Of a stretch of 64,000 nt of DNA, positions 8,599 through 14,772 are shown piece after piece. This stretch comes from Sphaerimonospora cavernae (GTDB lineage Bacteria > Actinomycetota > Actinomycetes > Streptosporangiales > Streptosporangiaceae). Positions within the stretch are counted from its first letter, which is position 1. Every line of letters begins with the position of its first letter. Position numbers and translations under genes: made by a program. The notes beneath the pieces were generated by a model, which worked only from the letters and a program-made list of their open reading frames with translations, searched no databases and had not been told where the DNA came from. The DNA lies in contig NZ_JBHMQT010000018.1 in NCBI RefSeq assembly GCF_042435035.1, positions 1 to 64,000 on the forward strand, in the 5' to 3' direction.

Positions 8599-9384
8599 AT
8601 GAGCCCCATGGTCGAAGGCGCCCCTCCCCGCGGTATTGACGTCAGCACGCCCAACGTCGCCCGCATCTATGACTACATGCTCGGGGGCAAGGACAACTTC
8701 GCCGCCGACCGCGAGGCGGCCGAGCAGATCCTCAAGGCGTTCCCCGAGGCCAGAGATGGCGTGCGGTACAACCGGGAGTTCCTCGGCACCGCCGTGCGCC
8801 ACCTGACCGAGAAGGCGGGAATCCGGCAGTTCGTGGACATCGGGGCCGGGCTCCCGACACAGCGCAACGTTCACGAGGCGGCGCGCTCGATCACCCCTGA
8901 CGCGCACACGGTCTACGTGGACAACGATCCCGTCGTGTGCGTGCACGGCAGGGCTATCCTCGCCAGCTCACCCGGGGCGGCGATGGTGCAGGCCGACCTG
9001 AGCCGGCCCAAGGAACTGGTCGCCGCGGTCGCCGAGTCCGGTCTGATCGACTGGTCCCGGCCCGTCGGGGTGCTCATGGTCGCGCTCCTCCACTTCCTCC
9101 CCGATCCCTATGAGGAGGTCGCCTACCTGCGCGAGATCATGGCCCCGGGAAGTCACCTGGTCATCACTCACATGACGCTGACCGACGACCGGGCGGGCGA
9201 CACCGACCAGGTCAGAGGCGTCTACGAGAAGACCGCCTCCGGTCTCTTTCCCCGTGCCGTGGCGGACATCGTCAGATTCTTCGGTGATTTCGAGCAACTC
9301 GATCCGGCCCAGTTCATCGACGCGGCCCTGCTGCGCAGGTTCTCGTCGCTCGGCTGGGGCGCCGCCGCCCGCAAGGGAGCGTGA
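8599..9384 (+). CDS. DUF574-family SAM-dependent methyltransferase
   Basis: A 261-residue protein of the actinobacterial S-adenosyl methyltransferase family (DUF574/Methyltransf_19). The family opening is clear: GIDVSTPNVARIYDYMLGG (about residues 13-31), then DNFAADREAAEQIL. A SAM-binding stretch FVDIGAGLPTQRNVHE (about 79-94) follows. The ATG at 8608 is an alternative start. Substrates of the family are mostly unknown; paralogues are numerous in Streptomyces and Streptosporangiales. Its stop abuts the stop of convergent fbiB within the shared sequence TGATCA, leaving no room for a terminator between them. Confidence 0.9.
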   Translation: MSPMVEGAPPRGIDVSTPNVARIYDYMLGGKDNFAADREAAEQILKAFPEARDGVRYNREFLGTAVRHLTEKAGIRQFVDIGAGLPTQRNVHEAARSITPDAHTVYVDNDPVVCVHGRAILASSPGAAMVQADLSRPKELVAAVAESGLIDWSRPVGVLMVALLHFLPDPYEEVAYLREIMAPGSHLVITHMTLTDDRAGDTDQVRGVYEKTASGLFPRAVADIVRFFGDFEQLDPAQFIDAALLRRFSSLGWGAAARKGA

Positions 9385-10716
9385 TCACCGGGTTACGATG
9401 AAGTCGGCGGGGTCGCGGCGCGGCCGGTCCCTGGGCGGAGCGGCGGGGTGGCCGATGGCCACCGCGCCCATCGGATCCCAGGTCTCCGGTATGTCGAGCA
9501 CCTTGCGCACCACGTCGCGGCAGAACATCGTGGACGACACCCAGGCCGAGCCCAGGCCCTCGACGGCGAGTTGGACGAGGAAGTTCTCCACCCCCGCTCC
9601 CGTCGCGACCACGAACATCTCCCGCTCGGCGGCGTTCCTGCGCTCGTCGCGGTAGGTGTGCGAGCCGTCCATGACCAGGCAGGGGACCGCCAGGTAGGGG
9701 GCGTTCCGCAGCACGTCGCCCCGCCTGATCCGCCGGGCGATCGACTCCTCGGAGAACCCGTCCGATCGCAGGTCCTCGATCCAGGCGTCCCGCATCGCGT
9801 CCAGCAGTGCCGTACGGGAGGCCGCGGTCTCCAGGAGGACGAACCGCCACGGTGTGGTGTGGTGCGGAGCCGGGGCGGTGACGGCCGCCGCCACCGCCCG
9901 CCGTACGGCCTCCGGATCCACGGCCTCGGCGGTGAACTCGCGGATCGTGCGGCGGGCGTGGACCACGTCGGCCGAGCCGTACCGGAACATGTCCATGTCG
10001 GCGGGCCGCACCAGTGCGCGGGCACCGGGGCCGTCGTCGGCGGTGACCAGGCCGGGCAGGCCGCGTACGACGGCGACCGGGACGCCGTCGAGCTTGCCCT
10101 TGACCAGCTCGGCGGCGGACGCCAGCTCGTCGATGAGCGCGGTGACCGTCGCCGACAGCTCGTTGCCGTACGGATCGAACCTCCCGCGGAAGTCGTCGAG
10201 CGGCCGGACGCCCGCCGCGCCGATCGCCACGTCGGTCAGGCCGTGCCGCCACGGCCGGCCGAACGTGTCGGAGACGATCACGCCGACCTGGACCCCCAGG
10301 CGCTCGTGCAGCCCTCGGCGGATCCGCCGGGCGGACTCGTCGGGGTCCTCGGGCAGCAGCAGGATCGTGCCGGGGGAGGTGTTGGAGGCGTCGACCCCGG
10401 CCGCCGCCATCACGAAGCCGTGCCGTGTCTGCGCGATCACGGTCTCGCCTCGCCGGGCGACCACGCGCGCCGTCTCCTCCTCGATCGCGGCGGTACGGAC
10501 GTCGCCCTGTCTCGTATCGCTGTCGCCTTGTGTCGTACGGCTCTGGCGGATCCGACCCTCGGCCTTGCTGATGATTTTGGAGGTTATGACGAGGATGTCG
10601 CCGTCGGCCAGGCCGTCGGTCAGGTCAGGCGCGGCTCGCGCGACGAGGTCGGCGACGTCGTCGCCGGGCCGTACTTCGGGCAGTCCGGGCACGCCGGTGA
10701 TGGCGATGTGGGTCAC
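9385..10716 (-). CDS. fbiB: FbiB, coenzyme F420:L-glutamate ligase with nitroreductase domain
   Basis: A 443-residue bifunctional protein. The N-terminal half (about 1-240) is a CofE-type ligase, with ITSKIISKAEGR and SDTFGRPWRHGLTDVAIG, that adds glutamates to F420-0. The C-terminal half (about 250-443) is a flavin-binding nitroreductase (RTIREFTAEAVD, APAPHHTTPWRFVLLE) that in mycobacteria reduces dehydro-F420-0. fbiA lies upstream in the same direction, as is usual for this pair. The 155-bp gap holds three phased copies of the intergenic element, the nearest 13 nt before this start codon. Confidence 0.95.
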   Translation of the reverse strand: MTHIAITGVPGLPEVRPGDDVADLVARAAPDLTDGLADGDILVITSKIISKAEGRIRQSRTTQGDSDTRQGDVRTAAIEEETARVVARRGETVIAQTRHGFVMAAAGVDASNTSPGTILLLPEDPDESARRIRRGLHERLGVQVGVIVSDTFGRPWRHGLTDVAIGAAGVRPLDDFRGRFDPYGNELSATVTALIDELASAAELVKGKLDGVPVAVVRGLPGLVTADDGPGARALVRPADMDMFRYGSADVVHARRTIREFTAEAVDPEAVRRAVAAAVTAPAPHHTTPWRFVLLETAASRTALLDAMRDAWIEDLRSDGFSEESIARRIRRGDVLRNAPYLAVPCLVMDGSHTYRDERRNAAEREMFVVATGAGVENFLVQLAVEGLGSAWVSSTMFCRDVVRKVLDIPETWDPMGAVAIGHPAAPPRDRPRRDPADFIVTR

Positions 10717-10728
10717 GGGTTCCCTCTG

Positions 10729-10846
10729 TGCAAGATCATGGACGCTGTTCTACCTGTTCAGAGTGGTCGGCTGCGAGAAACTGCAAGATCACGGTGGCCG
10801 AATTCGCTGGTCGGCGGGCGTGTCTGCGAGAAACTGCAAGATCACG
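10729..10846 (+). repeat. Phased intergenic element array, three copies, between fbiA and fbiB
   Basis: TGCAAGATC cores start at 10729, 10782 and 10835, spacings of 53 and 53 bp. Copies two (10771-10793) and three (10824-10846) are identical over CTGCGAG, AAAC, TGCAAGATCACG. Copy one keeps only TGCAAGATCATG. The 30-bp spacers differ in sequence but keep a motif near their middle (TACCTGTTC in one, TCGCTGGTC in the other). All copies point against transcription of fbiA and fbiB. Confidence 0.9.
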
Positions 10847-10871
10847 CGGGGGTTGTGTGTGTGTGTGGGGG

Positions 10872-11810
10872 TCACGCTTTGAGGGAGGTCGCGAGGGTGA
10901 GGGCGGCGGCGGCGATGTCCCTGGTGGCCTCGGGGGAGTCCATGAGCAGCGGGCGGGCCTCGACGGTCACGCCGTCCAGGGAGACGTCCTTGTCCTGCTC
11001 GGCCACGAGCCACCCGTCGATCAGGCGTGAGCCGTACAGCTCGAGGACCGCCTGGGCGCTGGTGTGCACGCCTATCGCGGTCAGGCAGGCGTCGGCCATG
11101 CCGCGGACCGGCGCCCCGCCGATGATCGGGGAGACGCCGACGACGGTCTTCTCCTCCAATGCCGTCCGGATGCCGGGGATCTGCAGGATCGTGCCGATGC
11201 TGACGACCGGGTTCGAAGGCGGAAGGATCACGAAATCGGCGTCTCGGATGGCCTCCAGGACGCCGGGAGCCGGACGGGCGTCGTCGGCGCCCACGAGCAC
11301 GATCTGCTCGGCCGGTACGGAAGCGCGCAGCCGCACCCACCACTCCTGGAAGTGGATCGCCCGCCTGCCGCCTTCGTCGGAGACGACCACGTGGGTCTCG
11401 GTCTGGTCGTCGGACATCGGCAGCAGCCGCACGCCCGGCCGCCACCGCACGCACAGCGCCTCGGTCACCTGCGAGAGCGGATAGCCGGCCGCCAGCATCT
11501 GCGAGCGCACGATGTGCGTCGCGAAGTCGCGGTCGCCCAGCCCGAACCACTGTGGCTCCATCTCGTAGGCGGCCAGCTCCTCCTTGACGGTGAAGCTCTC
11601 ATCGGCGCGTCCCCAGCCCTGCTCCTCGTTGATGCCGCTGCCCAGCGTGTACATGACGGTGTCGAGGTCGGGACAGACACGCAGGCCGAAGAGCGTGATG
11701 TCGTCTCCGGTGTTGCCGATCACGGTGATCTCGGCGTCGGGCGCCGCTGCTCTGAGGCCGCGAAGGAAGCGAGCACCGCCGATTCCTCCGGCGAGGGACA
11801 CGATTCGCAT
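10872..11810 (-). CDS. fbiA: FbiA, 2-phospho-L-lactate transferase (CofD)
   Basis: A 312-residue transferase that moves the phospholactyl (or phosphoenolpyruvyl) group onto FO to give (dehydro)F420-0, the step before FbiB. N-terminal MRIVSLAGGIGGARFLRGL and VIGNTGDDITLFGL are the family nucleotide- and FO-binding signatures. ILPPSNPVVSIGTIL lies near residue 200. The frame is open 147 bp further upstream, but the conserved protein begins at the ATG whose last base is 11810. It is transcribed toward fbiB and is divergent from the gene at 11981; the 170-bp shared upstream region should hold promoters for both. Confidence 0.95.
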   Translation of the reverse strand: MRIVSLAGGIGGARFLRGLRAAAPDAEITVIGNTGDDITLFGLRVCPDLDTVMYTLGSGINEEQGWGRADESFTVKEELAAYEMEPQWFGLGDRDFATHIVRSQMLAAGYPLSQVTEALCVRWRPGVRLLPMSDDQTETHVVVSDEGGRRAIHFQEWWVRLRASVPAEQIVLVGADDARPAPGVLEAIRDADFVILPPSNPVVSIGTILQIPGIRTALEEKTVVGVSPIIGGAPVRGMADACLTAIGVHTSAQAVLELYGSRLIDGWLVAEQDKDVSLDGVTVEARPLLMDSPEATRDIAAAALTLATSLKA

Positions 11811-11980
11811 GTCTCTCAGTCTTCCATCGAGCCGTCTCCCCGCGTGAGGGGCCACCATGAGATGCAGGGATAAGGGGATTAGTAGGCTCTCGCGGCTTAT
11901 GAGGTTCTTGTCGCGGCATACACCAATGTCGGCTGTGTGCAAAACTTCCCCGAGCACCGTTTTGACCGTTGGGGGGAGCC

Positions 11981-14179
11981 ATGCTCAAGGCCGACAACGA
12001 CCGGCTGCGCGAGCCAGCCGCGTTGATCATGCTCGCGGTGCTGGTCACGGGCACCCTCGTCGGCATCGCACAGTTGCTGATCGGTGAGAGCCCGATGTCC
12101 ACCTTCGGTGACCGGGCGGTCCCCGGTCTGGCGAGCCTCGCTTTCCCGATGTGGACCGCCCTCGCCGTGGGCGCGGTGCTGCTCGTGACCAAGTTCGGCG
12201 CGCCGACGCCGCGCGCCCGCCTGGTCGCGCTCGGCTCGGCCGGGACGCTCGGCCTGGGCGTGCTTTTCAGCCTGATCAGTGTGCTGGGCGTGCTGTTCGG
12301 CGGTGACTGGACCTTCCGCACCCGGTTCGAGTCCCTGCTCACCGGGGTTCCTCAGATCGCCCTGGCCGCCATCGGGATCGTCTTCGCGATCAGGTCCGCC
12401 GCCAACCTCCAGTCCGGCGGCTCCTCCGCCGTGCCGAACCAGAGCTTCTATGGAGGACCGCAAAGCGACGCCTACGGCCCGCAGGGGCAGGCGTACGCCC
12501 CCGGTCCGCAGCAGGCCGGTCCGCAGCAGGCCGGTCCGCAGCAGGTCGGCCAGCAACTGGGAGGGCACCCCGACGGCGCCTACGGGGCGGGTTACGGTCA
12601 GGGCCCGGCCCCTCAGTCCCCACAGCCCGTTCAGCCTTCACAGCCCGTTCAGCCTTCACAGTCCTCTCAGTCCCCTCAGCCCGCCCAGTCCCCTCAGCTT
12701 GTCCAGCAGGACCACGGCGTACACCCCGGAGCCATGCCGCCCGTGCCCACCACTCAGGGTCAGTACGGCCCGCCCGGCCCGTACGGCGATCCGCATGGGG
12801 TCGGCCAGCCCGGTCCCGGCCCGATCCAACAGGGCCCGATCCAACAGGGCCCGACCCAACAGGGCCCGATCCAACAGGGCACAGTTCAGCAGGGCGTAGC
12901 TCAACAAGGCACAGTTCAGGAGGGCACTGCCCAGCAGGAGCAGGGATCGGGCCAGGGACAGCCGACGCCCGCCGTCGCTCCCGCTCCCGCCGCCTCCTAT
13001 CCGCAGCTTCCGGCGCCACCGCCGGAGACCGCTGCGACAGAGCAGCAGCAGTACGCCCACGACTCGTACGGAACCGCGTACCCGGCGCAGGACCGTGGTC
13101 AAGGGGCCTTCAGCCAGGACCGCTCCGAGGATCCCTACGCCGCTCAGGATCCCTACGCCCAGAACACTCCGTACGCGCAGAACATCCCGTACACGCAAAA
13201 CACCCCGTATGCGCAGAACGCCGCGTACACCCAGCATGCCCCGCACACGCAGGAGTCGTACGGGCAGCCCGCTCAGCAGCAGCCGTGGTCGGCGGCCGAA
13301 CACCAGGGGCAGGACCGTCAGCCGTCCCCGCAGGACTTCCAGACGGGGGCGCACTACTCCGAGCAGTTCGGCGCCGCGCTCCCTCCGGCCCCGTCGACCC
13401 AGGGCGCGTCCGGTCAGGCTCTGCCGGGTCAGCCCCCGCAGGGCCCGATGTTCGACCAGTACGGCTACGCCGGCCAGCAGCAGCCCGGTGCTGAGGCGGG
13501 CGTCGGCCAGGGCGCCTACGCCGAGTCCTCGTACGGATCGCCCGCCGCCCCGCCCGCGGCGCCTTACGAGCAGGCGCCTTACGAGCAGGCACCCTACGAG
13601 CAGGGGCATTACGAGCAGGGTCGGCCCTACGGTCAGCAGGGCGGCTCGCCGTTCAGCGGATATTCGGGCCCCCAGTTCGCCAGGCAGGCGCCCGCCGCCC
13701 CGGCCTTCGACTCCGGCTACGAGACGACCTACGACGACTCTCCGAGATACGAAGGTGCGGCCGACCCGCGCGGGCAGCAGCTCGCGCAGGCGTACCAGCA
13801 GGCGCAGAGCTACCAGCAGCAGGCCAGGCCGAGCGACTACTCCAGCGGCCCGACCGGGCCCTTGGACCCGCCGCAGAGCTACCAGGACTTCTACGACAGC
13901 CCGCTCGGTCACCCGCAGATGTCCGACCGTCCGGCCGACCCGGCGTCCGGGGGCGCGGCCGCCGACCAGACCGTGCGCTTCGACCCGGTCGCCTACCAGG
14001 GAGATCCGCTGAGCGGTCCCAGCCCGACCGGGGGTCCGACCCGCCGGGAGGAGCCCATCGACCCGACCGCGATCTACGCCCCCGACCGGTCGCAGGCAAA
14101 GTATGAGGAAGGTTCCGGCAGCGATCAGTCAGGCCGCGGAACCGACCCCAACCTCCCTTGGTATGGTTCCGAACGCTGA
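11981..14179 (+). CDS. Membrane protein with a very long Gln/Pro/Tyr-rich low-complexity tail
   Basis: A 732-residue protein. Residues 1-140 contain four predicted membrane helices (ALIMLAVLVTGTLVG, FPMWTALAVGAVLLV, TLGLGVLFSLISVLGVLF, IALAAIGIVFAI). The remaining ~590 residues are low complexity, with tandem repeats such as QQAGP, GPIQQ, YAQNTP and YEQAP, no predicted fold and very few hydrophobic residues. The ATG at 11981 is preceded by GGGGGGAG. TAGGCT at about 11883 is a possible -10. I know of no function. The shape, a small membrane anchor with a large disordered cytoplasmic domain, suggests a scaffold. The repeat DNA would vary readily by replication slippage. Confidence 0.75.
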   Translation: MLKADNDRLREPAALIMLAVLVTGTLVGIAQLLIGESPMSTFGDRAVPGLASLAFPMWTALAVGAVLLVTKFGAPTPRARLVALGSAGTLGLGVLFSLISVLGVLFGGDWTFRTRFESLLTGVPQIALAAIGIVFAIRSAANLQSGGSSAVPNQSFYGGPQSDAYGPQGQAYAPGPQQAGPQQAGPQQVGQQLGGHPDGAYGAGYGQGPAPQSPQPVQPSQPVQPSQSSQSPQPAQSPQLVQQDHGVHPGAMPPVPTTQGQYGPPGPYGDPHGVGQPGPGPIQQGPIQQGPTQQGPIQQGTVQQGVAQQGTVQEGTAQQEQGSGQGQPTPAVAPAPAASYPQLPAPPPETAATEQQQYAHDSYGTAYPAQDRGQGAFSQDRSEDPYAAQDPYAQNTPYAQNIPYTQNTPYAQNAAYTQHAPHTQESYGQPAQQQPWSAAEHQGQDRQPSPQDFQTGAHYSEQFGAALPPAPSTQGASGQALPGQPPQGPMFDQYGYAGQQQPGAEAGVGQGAYAESSYGSPAAPPAAPYEQAPYEQAPYEQGHYEQGRPYGQQGGSPFSGYSGPQFARQAPAAPAFDSGYETTYDDSPRYEGAADPRGQQLAQAYQQAQSYQQQARPSDYSSGPTGPLDPPQSYQDFYDSPLGHPQMSDRPADPASGGAAADQTVRFDPVAYQGDPLSGPSPTGGPTRREEPIDPTAIYAPDRSQAKYEEGSGSDQSGRGTDPNLPWYGSER
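12503..12547 (+). repeat. 15-bp coding tandem repeat, three units
   Basis: Units GGTCCGCAGCAGGCC at 12503, 12518 and 12533; the third has one change. It encodes repeats of G-P-Q-Q-A. Confidence 0.85.
12818..12937 (+). repeat. 15-bp coding tandem repeat, eight units
   Basis: Units of the form GGCCCGATCCAACAG begin every 15 bp from 12818. The first four are nearly identical and the last four diverge (GGCACAGTTCAGCAG and similar). It encodes G-P-I-Q-Q and variants. The gradient from identical to diverged units suggests recent expansion at the 5' side. Confidence 0.85.
13154..13243 (+). repeat. 18-bp coding tandem repeat, five units
   Basis: Units related to TACGCCCAGAACACTCCG at 13154, 13172, 13190, 13208 and 13226, encoding Y-A-Q-N-T-P and variants. 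Confidence 0.8.
13565..13624 (+). repeat. 15-bp coding tandem repeat, four units
   Basis: Units TACGAGCAGGCGCCT at 13565, 13580, 13595 and, diverged, 13610, encoding Y-E-Q-A-P. Confidence 0.8.
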
Positions 14180-14245
14180 TTGGAGCGAAGAGCAGTACGG
14201 ACGAACCGGGGCAAGCGTGTCTTTCCCCGGGTATCGTTATGCCGC

Positions 14246-14275
14246 TTGACGCCACACGCACCACGTGCGTGTAAT
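14246..14275 (+). promoter_or_regulatory. whiB promoter with a palindrome in its spacer
   Basis: TTGACG (14246-14251), an 18-bp spacer, then TGTAAT (14270-14275): each hexamer is one base from the sigma-70 consensus. The inverted repeat ACACGCAC, CAC, GTGCGTGT (14254-14272) occupies the spacer and touches the -10, the position expected for a repressor operator. Transcription would start near 14282. An alternative reading is a weak terminator for the gene ending at 14179, but no T-run follows. Confidence 0.5.
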
Positions 14276-14326
14276 TACAGACATGTTGTTACGCCTTCCC
14301 ACGGGTGGGTATAGGGGAGGCGTTTT

Positions 14327-14374
14327 ATGGGGGGCTCCATGTGGGCGGGCGAGCGACAGGGAGGTGTGCATTGA
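14327..14374 (+). CDS. Putative 15-codon leader peptide upstream of whiB
   Basis: A short frame starting ATG at 14327, 6 nt after a strong ribosome-binding site GGGGAGG (14314-14320). It encodes MGGSMWAGERQGGVH and ends with TGA at 14372-14374, which overlaps the TTG start of whiB (TTGA). The whiB ribosome-binding site lies inside it. The overlap is the usual form of translational coupling. It is too short for statistics; the support is the ribosome-binding site and the exact overlap. Confidence 0.45.
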   Translation: MGGSMWAGERQGGVH

Positions 14375-14628
14375 CCGATCTGGTCATGGCACAGGCGCTC
14401 GATGGTGAAGATCTTGGTTGGCAGGAACGCGCGTTGTGCGCCCAGACCGATCCGGAGGCGTTCTTTCCCGAGAAAGGCGGCAGCACTCGGGAAGCCAAGA
14501 AGGTCTGCCGCTCGTGTGAGGTGCGGGCCGAGTGTCTGGAGTACGCACTCGAGCATGACGAGCGGTTCGGCATCTGGGGCGGGCTGTCGGAGCGTGAACG
14601 TCGCAGGCTGAAGCGTCAGGCCGGCTGA
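14371..14628 (+). CDS. whiB: WhiB-family iron-sulfur transcription factor (WhiB/WhmD type)
   Basis: An 85-residue regulator. Four cysteines that ligate a 4Fe-4S cluster lie in ALCAQTD, KKVCRSC and AECLEY. They are followed by the turn GIWGGLSERERRRLKR and a basic tail. The sequence is close to Streptomyces WhiB and mycobacterial WhiB2/WhmD, which control sporulation septation and cell division with WhiA; the neighbourhood is also that of whiB2. I use the TTG at 14371 because GGGAGG lies 6 nt upstream. The ATG at 14386 is an alternative but is 21 nt from that site. Promoter and leader peptide are described separately. Confidence 0.93.
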   Translation: MTDLVMAQALDGEDLGWQERALCAQTDPEAFFPEKGGSTREAKKVCRSCEVRAECLEYALEHDERFGIWGGLSERERRRLKRQAG

Positions 14629-14772
14629 TCAGCCCGCTCGGGCGCGCCCGTCTTTCGGGTTTCGGGCGTTTCCGCTGACCGGATGGGTCCGTTTCCTATG
14701 CGTGTGATCGGATGAGTCCGCACTTGCCGTATCGTGGTCGGCGCTAGCCGTACGACCCCCCAAGGATTCGAC

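Noticed and set aside
14254..14272. Rho-independent terminator of the gene ending at 14179
   Set aside because: An 8-bp stem without T-run, 75 nt downstream and placed exactly between good -35 and -10 hexamers; an operator reading fits better.
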